Below are positions 9,277-18,189 of a DNA stretch of 64,000 nucleotides, piece after piece. Position numbers and translations under genes: made by a program. A model generated the notes under the pieces. It saw nothing but the letters and a program-made list of their open reading frames with translations. It was not told the DNA's origin and did no database searches. The stretch lies in contig NZ_LGDG01000041.1 of assembly GCF_001279775.1 (NCBI RefSeq), positions 180,500 through 244,499 on the forward strand, in the 5' to 3' direction. The stretch's first letter is position 1. Each line of letters begins with the position of its first letter. Source of the DNA: Streptomyces sp. MMG1533. GTDB taxonomy: Bacteria; Actinomycetota; Actinomycetes; Streptomycetales; Streptomycetaceae.

Positions 9277-9833
9277 GGTCTGCCTCCCGTCCCGACCCGC
9301 GTCATGATCTCGCAGAGCGCCCGGTCGTCGAAGATGCGCGAGGTCGGTATGCGCACGGTGGTCCGGGTCCGGCCGGTGATCGCGTGACCGGCGAGGTTGA
9401 TCCAGTAGCAGCAGTGCCTGAGGTCGAGCCGGTCGTGGCCGGCGCGCAGCCAGTCGTCCTGGGATCTCGGCACCAGCATCACGACAAGGATCTTGTGGAC
9501 CGAGACCGGGGTACGGGCGAGCTTGCGCAGGTGGTCGTTGTCGAGTGTGAACGAAAAGGTGCGGCCAGGGGGCTTCGGCGGGATCTGGTAGGTGCACTTG
9601 AGCTGCACCTTGATGGTGACCTCGTCGTCGACGGTGTGCGCGGGTGCGCTGTGGCTGACGTGCCAGTCGATGCCGTTGTCCGGAAAGGGCTGCGACAGCG
9701 AGCAGCCGGCGGCGGCCGCGTGCAAGTAGCCCACCTGCAGTGTCTCCATGCAGGCGGTGGTGGCGAGTGAGCCGCGCTGCGGGCTCGTGCGTTCGGGCAG
9801 CAGCCCGCCCCGCTCGGGCTGCGCTATCGCCAT
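9273..9833 (-). CDS. DUF4365 domain-containing protein
   Basis: The 186-residue protein matches the DUF4365 pattern: an N-terminal ERTSPQRGSLATTACME segment, PDNGIDWHVSH with a conserved Asp, then IKVQLKCTYQIP (a QxK motif as in PD-(D/E)xK nuclease-like folds), and a later HKILVVMLVP strand. This family is related to restriction-endonuclease-like domains and often occurs beside NTPases or in accessory loci. ATG 9833 is the chosen start; an AAGG lies about ten bases upstream. The stop overlaps the start of the next gene (ATGA), giving a two-gene operon. Nuclease activity is inferred from fold resemblance only. Confidence 0.7.
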   Translation of the reverse strand: MAIAQPERGGLLPERTSPQRGSLATTACMETLQVGYLHAAAAGCSLSQPFPDNGIDWHVSHSAPAHTVDDEVTIKVQLKCTYQIPPKPPGRTFSFTLDNDHLRKLARTPVSVHKILVVMLVPRSQDDWLRAGHDRLDLRHCCYWINLAGHAITGRTRTTVRIPTSRIFDDRALCEIMTRVGTGGRP

Positions 9834-10025
9834 GACCAACAGCCTTCCAAGCCAAGTGAAATGCCCACACCTGGGCAGAGTGAATCCCGCGTCGGGCCGC
9901 TGAACTGCAAAGACCCGTACTCCTGTTGTGTCCTTCCGGCGTACGGCGCAAACAGCCCGGGTATCACCAAACGGGGCAGACGACGGGGCGTCAGCTGCCG
10001 CGGGTGAATGAGGGGTTGTGTTGGT

Positions 10026-10754
10026 ATGGCTTGCTGGTACGAAGGGCCCCTGGCCGCTTTCGACACGGAAACCACGGGTGTCGACGTCGAGACCGACCGC
10101 ATCGTGTCGGCCGCCGTCGTCGTCCAGGACGCCCCGGGCACCCGGCCGCGGGTGACCCGGTGGCTGGTGAACCCGGGCGTGCCGGTGCCCGCCGGGGCGA
10201 CGGCGGTGCACGGACTGACGGAGGAGCATCTCCAGCTCAACGGCCGCTGGCCGGCGCCGGTGATGTACGAGATAGCCGAGGCGCTGGCCGAACAGGCCTC
10301 GGCGGGCCGGCCGCTGGTGGTGATGAACGCACCGTTCGATCTGACCATCCTGGACCGGGAGTTGCGCCGCCATCGCGCCTCGTCCCTGGACCGCTGGTTC
10401 GAGCCCTCCCCCCTGCTGGTGCTCGACCCGCGGGTCCTGGACAAACACCTGGACCGCTACCGCAAGGGCCGCCGCACCCTCACCGACCTGTGCGCGCACT
10501 ACGGCGTCTCGCTGGAGGGCGCGCACGACGCGGGCGCCGACGCGCTGGCCGCGCTGGACGTCGTACGGGCGGTGGGGCGCCGGTTCGCGGCCCGGCTGGA
10601 GCGGCTGAGCCCCGCCGAACTGCACACCCTGCAGGCGGTGTGGCACGCGGCGCAGGCGCGGGGCCTGCAGGCGTGGTTCGCGCGCAGCGGCACGGAGGAG
10701 GCGGTGGACCCTGCGTGGCCGCTGCGTCCGGACCTGCCGGCGGCGGCCGCGTAA
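10026..10754 (+). CDS. DnaQ-like 3'-5' exonuclease (DEDDh family)
   Basis: The 242-residue protein has the exonuclease fold: Exo I motif AAFDTETTGVD near residue 12 (Asp and Glu metal ligands), TAVHGLTEEHL, Exo II region VVMNAPFDLTIL, and Exo III AHDAGADALAALDVVR with the His and Asp of the DEDDh type. It is shorter than a full polymerase III epsilon subunit and lacks a UvrC-like domain, so it is a stand-alone exonuclease of the type common in actinobacteria. ATG 10026 has GAGGGG upstream at a ten-base spacing; ATG 10008, six codons earlier, is an alternative. It is divergent from the DUF4365 operon and followed by a strong terminator. Confidence 0.85.
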   Translation: MACWYEGPLAAFDTETTGVDVETDRIVSAAVVVQDAPGTRPRVTRWLVNPGVPVPAGATAVHGLTEEHLQLNGRWPAPVMYEIAEALAEQASAGRPLVVMNAPFDLTILDRELRRHRASSLDRWFEPSPLLVLDPRVLDKHLDRYRKGRRTLTDLCAHYGVSLEGAHDAGADALAALDVVRAVGRRFAARLERLSPAELHTLQAVWHAAQARGLQAWFARSGTEEAVDPAWPLRPDLPAAAA

Positions 10755-10761
10755 GGGCGAC

Positions 10762-10796
10762 AAAAAAGCCGGTCCGTCTGGGACGGACCGGCCTTT
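10762..10796. terminator. Intrinsic terminator after the exonuclease gene
   Basis: An 11-bp perfect stem (GCCGGTCCGTC, 10768-10778, with 10782-10792) has a 3-base loop, an A run before it and CTTT after it. It can end the exonuclease transcript on the plus strand and the tRNA-Val transcript on the minus strand. Confidence 0.85.
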
Positions 10797-10801
10797 CCCG
10801 G

Positions 10802-10873
10802 TGGGCGATACTGGGTTCGAACCAGTGACCTCTTCGGTGTGAACGAAGCGCTCTCCCACTGAGCTAATCGCCC
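10802..10873 (-). tRNA. tRNA-Val (anticodon CAC)
   Basis: A 72-nt cloverleaf: acceptor GGGCGAT pairs with ATCGCCC, discriminator A, D-arm AGCTCAGTGGGAGAGC, anticodon stem CTTCG/CGAAG with loop TTCACAC (anticodon CAC, reads GTG), and T-loop GGTTCGAACC. CCA is not encoded. The sequence is identical to the tRNA at 20840-20911. Confidence 0.95.
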
Positions 10874-10912
10874 GGGAACGCACTGAACAATACAGGTCCC
10901 CGCGCCGTTCCT

Positions 10913-11359
10913 TCAAACCGCTTCCAAGTGGCCGGCGAGACCGCGCCGCCCGGCCCGCATCATCAGCCAGTGGTTGGCGCGGAACACCGGCCGTCCGGGT
11001 ACGGCGAACCGCCGCAGCAACGGCTTGTGCACCTCGACCACCTGCTCGTAGCGGGCCAGGCTGCCCGTGCCGTCCACGGTGATCGTCCAGCGCGCCCAGC
11101 CGTCGAGGTCGCCGGACATGGCGATCTCCAGGACACCGGCCGCCGGATCGCGCCGCGCCTCACGGGCGGTGATGGTCATGTCGTACGGCAGGAGGGAGCG
11201 GATCCTGATCACTCCGGTCGTGTCGTCGATCCGGTTCACCTCGCGCACCTGCCGCCACCAGCGCGGATAGTCCTCGGCCCGCTCCAGCGCCTCGAACACG
11301 GCGGCGGGCGGCGCGGGCAGGGCCCACAAGCTGCGGAAGTGGTACCGGGTCCAGTCCAT
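10913..11359 (-). CDS. SRPBCC (START-like) family protein
   Basis: The 148-residue protein starts MDWTRYHFRSLWALPAPP and has the hallmarks of polyketide-cyclase/START-like folds: AVFEALERAEDYPRWWRQVREV near the N-terminus, an alternating beta-rich middle, and a long C-terminal helix with HWLMMRAGRRGLAGHL. Such proteins form a hydrophobic ligand cavity; the ligand cannot be deduced. ATG 11359 is the only sensible start; its ribosome site is weak. It is divergent from the large membrane protein gene at 11462 and ends about 40 bp from the tRNA-Val gene, where it is transcribed in the same direction. Confidence 0.75.
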   Translation of the reverse strand: MDWTRYHFRSLWALPAPPAAVFEALERAEDYPRWWRQVREVNRIDDTTGVIRIRSLLPYDMTITAREARRDPAAGVLEIAMSGDLDGWARWTITVDGTGSLARYEQVVEVHKPLLRRFAVPGRPVFRANHWLMMRAGRRGLAGHLEAV

Positions 11360-11461
11360 GAGTGGAGTCTGCCCGTGCGCAGGCACGGTGAGGCGTATTT
11401 GAGTACGCCCTGAGTACGCACACTCATGCCGTACGACGTGACGCGGACCACACTCGCCGGT

Positions 11462-13858
11462 ATGACCCACATCCCGCCCCCGGCCGAGGAGTTGCGGCTC
11501 CTCGACGCCGAACTGTGGCACCTGGACGCCCGCCGGGCCCAGTTGCTGACCCGCCGCGCCTGGCTGGTCGCGGCCCTGCACCAGGCGCGGCCCGCGCCTG
11601 TCGCGCCGCCCCGCCCCGAGGCTCCCGCCCCGCGCGTCCAGAACGTGCTGCTCCTGCTCGGCGGCGTCCTGCTCACCATCGCCGCGATGGTGTTCACACT
11701 GGTCAGCTGGGGTCATCTGGGCATCGCCGGGCGGGCCGTGGTGCTCGGCGCGGTCACGCTGGCCGCCCTCGCCGCGCCCGCGGTGCTGCTGAAGCGGGGG
11801 CTGCGCTCGACAGCGGAGTCGGTGGCGGGCCTCGGGCTCGCGCTGACGGTGCTCGACGCGTACGCGCTGCACGAGGTCGCCCTCGCGGACGCGGACGGCA
11901 CGGGGTACGCAGCGGTCGCTTCGGCCGTGCTCGCGGTGCTGTGGGCCGCCTACGGCCTGCTCCCGACCACTTCCGACCTGCGTCTGCCCCTCCCCGCCGC
12001 CCTGGCTTTGGCCCAACTCCCGCTGCTGCTCTGGTCGCTGGCCGTCGACGCCGTTCCCTACGGGGTCACGGCCGCGCTCCTGGTGACGGCCGGGTTCGAC
12101 ACGGGTGTGGCGCTCCGGGTGACTGCCGGGTCCGTACGGATCGCCGCCACCGTCGGCGCGTACGGCGCGGGCGCCTGGGGCGTACTGGCCGCCGGCTGGC
12201 TGTCCTTGACGGCCACCGGCCCGAGCGCCGCCGCCCGTGCGGCGGCGCTCCTCCTCCTTGCTGCGGCGATCGCGCTGGGCGCGGCGTGGCGGAGCCAGGG
12301 CGAGAAGCGAGCCGTGGGTCTCGCCGTCACCGCCGGGCTGCTCACGGTCGCCGCGTTCGGCGGCGTGGCGCGCCCTGTGCTGCCGGAGGCGTGGACGGTT
12401 CCGGTCCATCTGGCGTGCGGGATCGCCCTGTTGGCGGCGCCGAGGGCCGGCCGGCTGCCGGACGCGGTACGGCACGGCTTCGCCTGGGCCTCGGGTGCCG
12501 TACAGGCGCTGGCCTTGCTGTGGGCGCTGCCCGTCGTCGGTCTGGCGGTGCTCGGGCCGGTCGGCTGGGCGGAGCGCGCGTGGACCGGCACACCGTCGGA
12601 CGCCCGCGTGGCGGTGGCGCTCGACGCGCCGTGGCCGCAGCACGCGGAGACGGTTCCCGTCGTCCTGGCGGCCGTCGCGGCCGTACTCGTCCTGGCGGTC
12701 CGTGACGGGGTCTGGCGGCCTCGGGCGCTGTGCGGCGCGTGGGGACTGACGTGGGCGACGGTGTTCGTGCTCCCGGCGGTGCTCGAACTCTCCTATTCGA
12801 CCGGCCTGTTGGTTCAGGGGACCTTGACGGCCGGAGCGCTCGCGGCGGCGGTATACGTACGCCGAGGCGAGGCCGTGCCGGGCGGAACACCGGCCCGTCC
12901 GTTCACTCCCACCCAGCTCACCGCCCTCGTCCTCGCCCTGATCACCTCCCTCAGCCTCACGTTCCTCTCCCTCGCCTCGCAGTCCGCGACGCTCACCGTG
13001 CTCTCCGCCTCGACCGTGCTGTTCGCCGCGGCCTCGTGGCACTCGCGCCTCACCCCGGCCACAGCCCCGGCCGCGCTCGCCCACGCCGCGGCACTCGCCT
13101 GCGCGACCGGCGCCGCCCTGGATTGGCAGCCGTCGCACACCGCGCTGCTCGTCCTGGCCGTTCCCGTGGCCGCGGCCCTGCCGGCCGCACGGCTGGGCGG
13201 CTCCCCGGCCACCGTGCCGGTCGAAGTGACGGGGGCCGTGGCCGGGCTGCTCGCCATAGGACTCGCTCTCACCGACCCGCCGCTGCTGGCCCTGGTGCTG
13301 GCCCTGTGCGGAGTGGTCGCCGCGGGCACGGCGATCCGCCCGGACCGCCGCCCCGTCGGCTACGCGGCCGCCGCCCTGTTCGTACTGGCCACCTGGGTAC
13401 GCCTGGCGGCCTGGGACGTCGAGACGCCCGAGGCCTACACGCTCCCGGTCACCGTCCCTGCGCTGCTGGTCGGCGCCCTGCACCGGCGCCGCGACCCGCA
13501 GACGTCCTCCTGGACGGCGTACGGCCCCGGCCTCGCCGCCACCCTGGTGCCGAGCCTGGTCGCGGCCTGGGGCGACGCACACTGGTCGCGCCCCCTGCTG
13601 CTGGGCCTCGCGGCGCTGCTGGTCACCCTGCTGGGCGCCCGGCACCACATCCAGGCCCCGCTCCTGCTCGGCGGCTCGGTACTGACCCTGGACGCGCTCC
13701 ACGAACTCGCGCCCTACCTCGTCCAGGTCACCGACGCGCTCCCCCGCTGGGTGCCTCCCGCCCTCGCCGGACTGTTGCTGCTCGCACTCGGGGCGACGTA
13801 CGAGCAGCGGATCCGCGATGTCCGGCGGGTGCGGGAGGTCCTGGGGAAGATGAACTAG
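11462..13858 (+). CDS. Large polytopic membrane protein of unknown function
   Basis: The 798-residue protein has a short soluble N-terminus (LRLLDAELWHLDARRAQLL, a likely helical hairpin) followed by some 20 or more hydrophobic segments that fill the rest of the protein, broken by short Arg/Pro loops. The first helices, VLLLLGGVLLTIAAMVFTL and AVVLGAVTLAALAAPAVLL, recall DUF2157-like membrane proteins of Streptomyces, but I cannot confirm the family. No catalytic motif is apparent. ATG 11462 gives the conserved-looking start MTHIPPPAEELRLLD; an upstream ATG at 11426 lies within the promoter space shared with the divergent SRPBCC gene. It stops just before the convergent YetA-like gene. Confidence 0.8.
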   Translation: MTHIPPPAEELRLLDAELWHLDARRAQLLTRRAWLVAALHQARPAPVAPPRPEAPAPRVQNVLLLLGGVLLTIAAMVFTLVSWGHLGIAGRAVVLGAVTLAALAAPAVLLKRGLRSTAESVAGLGLALTVLDAYALHEVALADADGTGYAAVASAVLAVLWAAYGLLPTTSDLRLPLPAALALAQLPLLLWSLAVDAVPYGVTAALLVTAGFDTGVALRVTAGSVRIAATVGAYGAGAWGVLAAGWLSLTATGPSAAARAAALLLLAAAIALGAAWRSQGEKRAVGLAVTAGLLTVAAFGGVARPVLPEAWTVPVHLACGIALLAAPRAGRLPDAVRHGFAWASGAVQALALLWALPVVGLAVLGPVGWAERAWTGTPSDARVAVALDAPWPQHAETVPVVLAAVAAVLVLAVRDGVWRPRALCGAWGLTWATVFVLPAVLELSYSTGLLVQGTLTAGALAAAVYVRRGEAVPGGTPARPFTPTQLTALVLALITSLSLTFLSLASQSATLTVLSASTVLFAAASWHSRLTPATAPAALAHAAALACATGAALDWQPSHTALLVLAVPVAAALPAARLGGSPATVPVEVTGAVAGLLAIGLALTDPPLLALVLALCGVVAAGTAIRPDRRPVGYAAAALFVLATWVRLAAWDVETPEAYTLPVTVPALLVGALHRRRDPQTSSWTAYGPGLAATLVPSLVAAWGDAHWSRPLLLGLAALLVTLLGARHHIQAPLLLGGSVLTLDALHELAPYLVQVTDALPRWVPPALAGLLLLALGATYEQRIRDVRRVREVLGKMN

Positions 13859-13865
13859 CTTTCGG

Positions 13866-16601
13866 CTAGGGCATCTTGTCGCCCAGCAGCGCCAGGTTCT
13901 CGATGGCGGCGAGGCCGTAGAGGGCGGTGTCGTTCGTGGACACCCAGGTGGCCTCGCTGCCCGGCACCAGTGTGGCCGGGCCGCTCAGCTCCTCCGTCTT
14001 CCAGGGCGCCGACTCCTTGTAGCCGTCGGAGTTGTAGAACTTGTCCCAGGCCCGCTTGGCGAGCGTCGCGTCCCCGGTCTGGACGGCGGCGTACGCGTCG
14101 AGGCGCGAGTGGCCCTGGAACAGCAGCAGGGTGCCGAAGTTGGAGCCGTAGCGCGCCGCCTGTTCGGCCTTGGTGGCGTTGAAGTAGCGGCAGTAGTCGA
14201 AGTAGGCCTCGTTGAACTTCGGCATGTCGACGAGGTCGATGAGCTCCGCGCACAGCTCGTTGAGGCCGAACACGGCGGACAGGTGCGAGACCCCGACCAC
14301 GGGCGCCGAGGCGATCGCGAACTTGCCGGTGTCCAGGTCGTACAGGCCGGTCCCCTGCACGAACCCGTTGGGCTGGGCGGCGATCGTCTCCATCGTCGAC
14401 AGCACGCGCGCCTTGGCCTTCTCCCACTTGGGACCCTTGCGCTCCCACTCCGTGAGCCAGGCGGACACCAGACCGCTCCAGTCCGTGCCGAAGCCGACCG
14501 ACAGGGCGTGCCGGTCGGGCGTGTAGGGCTCGGTGCGGATCTTGCGGATCGGGTCGAGGACGAGGAACGTCTCGTCGGAGTCGACGTTGGCGTGCATGAG
14601 GTCGCCGACCCGCTCGTCGGCGGTGAGGAAGTAGTAGTAGCGCCGGTACGTCGTGTTGGCGATGCGCTGCTGCTTGGCACTGTCGGCGTAGTGCTGCACA
14701 CCGTGCCGGGTGCCGAGGCCGGCCCACTTGCCCAGGTGGTAGACGTCGACCTCACCGGTGTGCCGGGTCATCGCCTCGGCGAACCGGAAGATGTCCGCAC
14801 GCCCGGAGCGCAGGTACGCGAACCACAGCCAGAGGTCCGGCGACAGCTCGGAGTTGTCCCAGGCGTAGCCGCCGATGTCGTATCGCCACTGGTGCCGGAC
14901 CGTGTCGTACGTGTGCATGATGTCGCCGTAGTCCCAGAAGCCGTACCAACGGCGCATCTCCACCTGGTCCTTGTAATAGGTGAAGAGGAAGTCGAGGTGG
15001 TCCTCGATCTTGGCCTTGGCGGGCGTGGAGCGGTCGGGCTCGGAGTAGAGGCCCGGGCCGAAGACGCCGGCCTTGATGAGCTGCTTGGGCGGGGCGGCCA
15101 GCTGCGGCAACACCCGTACGGCCTCGACCTGTTCGGCGAGTTTTTCGGCGCGCGGCGTCGACTCGTTGGCCCAGAAGAGGAGTTCGGAGGTGCGGGCGAT
15201 GCCGTAGGGGGTGCCGAACTCGGGCTCGTAGTCCTCGTAGGTGATGTTCAGGCCCTCTAGCTGTTCGGCGAACGTGTCCTGGCCCATGCCGTCGTGGTAG
15301 AAGCGCAGGTCCATGGGTTGCGCCTCGGGCGACCAGAGCCAGAGGGTGACCTCGGCCTCGTCGGTCTGGGCGTCGCGGATGTCGAGCTGGGCCGGGTACT
15401 TCTCCCAGAAGTCCCGCAGGCCGAAGGAGAGTCCGCCGCTCACGCCGCCGACGTATCCGAACCCGGAGGCCCGCCTGCCGCCGCCGGCGCCGATCCAGCC
15501 GTGCCCCTTCTTGGTGCGCTTGCGCAGCGTGAAGCCGTCGGCCGAGAGCTGGGAGAGGGTGTAGTCGCCCCACTCGGGGATGTACTGGAGCCGCGTGGTG
15601 ACGCGCTGGTCCCAGGTGGCCGGGTCGGGCAGCTTCTCGCCCGCGTACTGGGCCGCCTGTACGGCCGCGCCCGGGTCGCGCCGCAGTCCGGTGATGCCCT
15701 TGACGGCCTCGCGCAGCAGACCGGTGCCGTCGCCGCCGATGCGGATGTGACGGTCGTACGCCTGGTCGCGCATCGGCACGGTGAAGCGGACGCCGAGGCC
15801 GCGGATGAAGTCGCCGCTCGCCTTGCCGGGCTCCTGAGTGCCGTCGAAGGTGATGGTGTGCACCATGCGGAAGGAGTCGGCGCCCGCGTAGAAGTACAAC
15901 CGAATGGAGAACGGCAGCCAACTCCGGCTGCCCTTGCGGTGCTTGCCGTCGATGCGGACGACCGCGCGGACCGGGCCGTCCTGTTCGACGGTGACGCCGG
16001 AGATGGCTCCGTCGAAGCGCTCGGTCTTGACCGCGCCCTGGTCCTCGTCCTCGATCTCGGGCTGGCGGATCAGCACGAGCCGGCCGTTCTTGGCGATCTC
16101 GGTCGAACCACGGGTGACCGACTTGATCAGCGTGGCGCCGGACTTGCCGATCTTCGCGGTGATCACGCCGGTCGAGATGTCGATGGTGCCGCCGCTCTTG
16201 TCGACGGTGACCAACTTGTCGGGGGCGGCGGCGTCGCCCGCGGTCAGGGTGAGCTTGCCGGAGCCCGAACTCACCGCGTGCGCGGTCCACTTGAGCGAGC
16301 CGTCGGGCCAGTACGCGAGCGGCCACGACTGCACGGGCACGGCCTTGCCGTCCGCGTCGGTCACCGCGAAGCTCTGGTCGTCCTGGTAGGTGCCCTTCGG
16401 CCAGGGGACGCCGAGGGTGGAGCCCGGGGCGGCGCCCAGGCCGCCGTCCTCCAGCCAGTCCAGGGTCACCGGATCGGCGTCGCCGTCGGCGGCTCTCGGC
16501 GCAGCCTGCGCGCCCTTGGCTCCTAGGGCCCAGCTGAACTGCGCGGCGGCTCCGGCTACGGCGGCTGCCTTGAGGATGGACCTGCGGGGGATGGGAGACA
16601 T
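13866..16601 (-). CDS. Tat-exported YetA/PcRGLX-like protein (putative exo-rhamnogalacturonan lyase, PL26-like)
   Basis: The 911-residue secreted protein has a twin-arginine signal IPRRSILKAAAVAGAAAQFS ending near AQAAPRA. It has an N-terminal beta-rich region (VTLDWLEDGGLGAAPGS, PWPKGTYQDDQSF, QSWPLAYWPDGSLKW) and a long C-terminal alpha/alpha-barrel-like region rich in Trp and Tyr (RRWYGFWDYGDIMHTYD, GGYAWDNSELSPDLWLWFAYLRSGR). This layout matches the YetA / PcRGLX family (polysaccharide lyase 26), which cleaves rhamnogalacturonan I. Bacillus yetA sits beside the yes/lpl pectin genes, and the same neighbours (DUF624 and a YesOPQ-like ABC system) occur here. ATG 16601 is chosen for the Tat motif and the purine-rich AAGGAAAGG upstream. 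Substrate specificity is inferred from family and context. Confidence 0.7.
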   Translation of the reverse strand: MSPIPRRSILKAAAVAGAAAQFSWALGAKGAQAAPRAADGDADPVTLDWLEDGGLGAAPGSTLGVPWPKGTYQDDQSFAVTDADGKAVPVQSWPLAYWPDGSLKWTAHAVSSGSGKLTLTAGDAAAPDKLVTVDKSGGTIDISTGVITAKIGKSGATLIKSVTRGSTEIAKNGRLVLIRQPEIEDEDQGAVKTERFDGAISGVTVEQDGPVRAVVRIDGKHRKGSRSWLPFSIRLYFYAGADSFRMVHTITFDGTQEPGKASGDFIRGLGVRFTVPMRDQAYDRHIRIGGDGTGLLREAVKGITGLRRDPGAAVQAAQYAGEKLPDPATWDQRVTTRLQYIPEWGDYTLSQLSADGFTLRKRTKKGHGWIGAGGGRRASGFGYVGGVSGGLSFGLRDFWEKYPAQLDIRDAQTDEAEVTLWLWSPEAQPMDLRFYHDGMGQDTFAEQLEGLNITYEDYEPEFGTPYGIARTSELLFWANESTPRAEKLAEQVEAVRVLPQLAAPPKQLIKAGVFGPGLYSEPDRSTPAKAKIEDHLDFLFTYYKDQVEMRRWYGFWDYGDIMHTYDTVRHQWRYDIGGYAWDNSELSPDLWLWFAYLRSGRADIFRFAEAMTRHTGEVDVYHLGKWAGLGTRHGVQHYADSAKQQRIANTTYRRYYYFLTADERVGDLMHANVDSDETFLVLDPIRKIRTEPYTPDRHALSVGFGTDWSGLVSAWLTEWERKGPKWEKAKARVLSTMETIAAQPNGFVQGTGLYDLDTGKFAIASAPVVGVSHLSAVFGLNELCAELIDLVDMPKFNEAYFDYCRYFNATKAEQAARYGSNFGTLLLFQGHSRLDAYAAVQTGDATLAKRAWDKFYNSDGYKESAPWKTEELSGPATLVPGSEATWVSTNDTALYGLAAIENLALLGDKMP

Positions 16602-16703
16602 GAGAGACCAGCCTTTCCTTTCCGTGCGGGTGCAGGGGTGGTCAGGGGCATGACAGGGAGAGGGCGACGCCGGGGCGCCGACCTTGTGCGAGGGCACCGC
16701 CCG

Positions 16704-17303
16704 TCAGCGGTGCCGGTACCGCTCCTCCACGGCGACGGCCGCCGCCGCGACGGCGCCGAGGACGGGGACCGCCAGCGGCGCGATGAACCACGCGGAACCG
16801 GCGACGATCACCAGCCCGCAGATGAGCAGGAAGGACCCGGCGGGATCGAGCACGGTCCGCCGCCCGGCGTCCGCGAGCAGCACCCGCCAGGAGACGCCCG
16901 GCGTCCAGACCGCCGCCGCCCGCAGCAGAGCCACGGCGAGTCCGATCAGCGCGAAGATGCCGACGGCTCCGACGAACGGCCCCCCGGGTATCCCGGCCCG
17001 CGCGGCCAGGACGTCCACCCAGACCGCGGCGGCCGCCGCCCACCCGGCGAGCCCGACGGCCCACCCGCCGCGCACGGCCGTACGGAAGTCAGCGACGAAC
17101 TCCCGCCAGCCACCGCCCTCGTGGGTCGTACGACGCCGCAGGTGCCGTGCGCCGGCAGCGAAGGCCGCGGGGTAGGTGACGACCCCGAGACAGGCCACGG
17201 CGATCCACACGCCGGTGAGCAGAGACTCGGCGAAGACCGCGAAGCGCTCGCCGAACACGGACTCCTTGCGCGGGGAGCGTGCCTTCACGGGTGCTTGCGC
17301 CAT
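16704..17303 (-). CDS. DUF624 (YesL-like) membrane protein
   Basis: The 199-residue protein has about four to five membrane helices (LLTGVWIAVACLGVVTYPAA, then segments near AAAAVWVDVLAARAGIPG, GIFALIGLAVALLRAAAVW, LLICGLVIVAGSAWFI). Its N-terminal helix with LGVVTYPAAFAAGARHLRRR is characteristic of the YesL/DUF624 family, small membrane proteins almost always encoded beside carbohydrate ABC transporters, with no proven biochemical role. ATG 17303 has GAGGCGG upstream. It lies between the permease genes and the YetA-like gene, 11 bp after the MalG-type permease, so it is part of the same operon. Confidence 0.75.
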   Translation of the reverse strand: MAQAPVKARSPRKESVFGERFAVFAESLLTGVWIAVACLGVVTYPAAFAAGARHLRRRTTHEGGGWREFVADFRTAVRGGWAVGLAGWAAAAAVWVDVLAARAGIPGGPFVGAVGIFALIGLAVALLRAAAVWTPGVSWRVLLADAGRRTVLDPAGSFLLICGLVIVAGSAWFIAPLAVPVLGAVAAAAVAVEERYRHR

Positions 17304-17313
17304 GGTGACCGCC

Positions 17314-18189
17314 TCAGCCCTTCAGTCCGGACGTCGCCATACCGTCGATGAGGTAGCGCTGGAAGGCCATGAAGAAGGCGATGACCGGCACCAGTGCCAC
17401 CAGCGACATCGCGATCATGCTGCCGTAGTTGGCGATGCCCTCCTGGTCGCGGAACATCATCAGGCCGAGCGAAACGGTGTACTTGGAGGGGGTGTTGAGG
17501 TAGATCAACGGTCCCATGAAGTCGTTCCACGCGTTGATGAAGGTGAAGATGGCGCTGGTGATGAGGGCGGGGCGGCACAACGGCAGCACGATGGACCAGT
17601 AGGTCCGCAGGTGCCCGCAGCCGTCGAGCTTGGCGGCCTCGTCCAGCTCGCGCGGCAGCCCGCGCATGAACTGCACCATCAGGAAGACGAAGAACGCCTC
17701 CGTGGCCAGGAACTTGCCCGCCACGAGCGGCACCAGCGTGTCGACGAGTTCCAGCTTGCGGAACATCACGTACTGCGGGATCAGCAGCACGTGATACGGC
17801 AGCAGCAGCGTGCCGATCATCAGCGTGAACAGCAGGTTCCGCCCGGCGAACCGGATCTTCGCGAAGGCGTACGCGGTCAGGGAGCTGGAGATCACGACAC
17901 CGACCACGGCGAGGACCGCGTACATCAGCGAGTTCACGAAGAAGCTGCTGATGGAGATGCCGGAGATACCGTCGGCGAGCCCGGAGAAGTTCGCCCAGAC
18001 CGGCCTGGTGGGCAGCAGGTCGAGGCTGGCGATGATGTCCTTGCTCGGCTTGAACGAGGCGCCGAGCACCCAGATCACCGGATACAGCACGACCGCGAGG
18101 ATGAGGAGCGCACCCACGTGCCAGGCGGTCGATCCGATGCGCCGCCGCTCGTTCGCGGTGCGCACGGCAGGGCTGGTGGCACTGGTCAC
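17314..18189 (-). CDS. Carbohydrate ABC transporter permease, MalG/YesQ type
   Basis: The 291-residue permease has six membrane helices starting at ALLILAVVLYPVIWVLG and the coupling-loop EAA motif ELDEAAKLDGCGHLRTYWSIVLPL near residue 195, where the transporter ATPase docks. The C-terminus MATSGLKG is typical of the MalG branch. The start is GTG 18189, with GGAGGCC upstream; it overlaps the TGA of the upstream permease gene as GTGA, so the two are translationally coupled. No ATPase gene is present in the locus, so the importer probably uses a shared ATPase such as the MsiK type encoded elsewhere. Confidence 0.85.
   Translation of the reverse strand: MTSATSPAVRTANERRRIGSTAWHVGALLILAVVLYPVIWVLGASFKPSKDIIASLDLLPTRPVWANFSGLADGISGISISSFFVNSLMYAVLAVVGVVISSSLTAYAFAKIRFAGRNLLFTLMIGTLLLPYHVLLIPQYVMFRKLELVDTLVPLVAGKFLATEAFFVFLMVQFMRGLPRELDEAAKLDGCGHLRTYWSIVLPLCRPALITSAIFTFINAWNDFMGPLIYLNTPSKYTVSLGLMMFRDQEGIANYGSMIAMSLVALVPVIAFFMAFQRYLIDGMATSGLKG

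Noticed and set aside
10913..13702. Minus-strand open frame of about 930 codons running into the SRPBCC gene
   Set aside because: Upstream of ATG 11359 the sequence is the antisense of the 20-plus-helix membrane protein, with Arg/Gly/Gln-rich nonsense composition; only the last 148 codons resemble a protein family.
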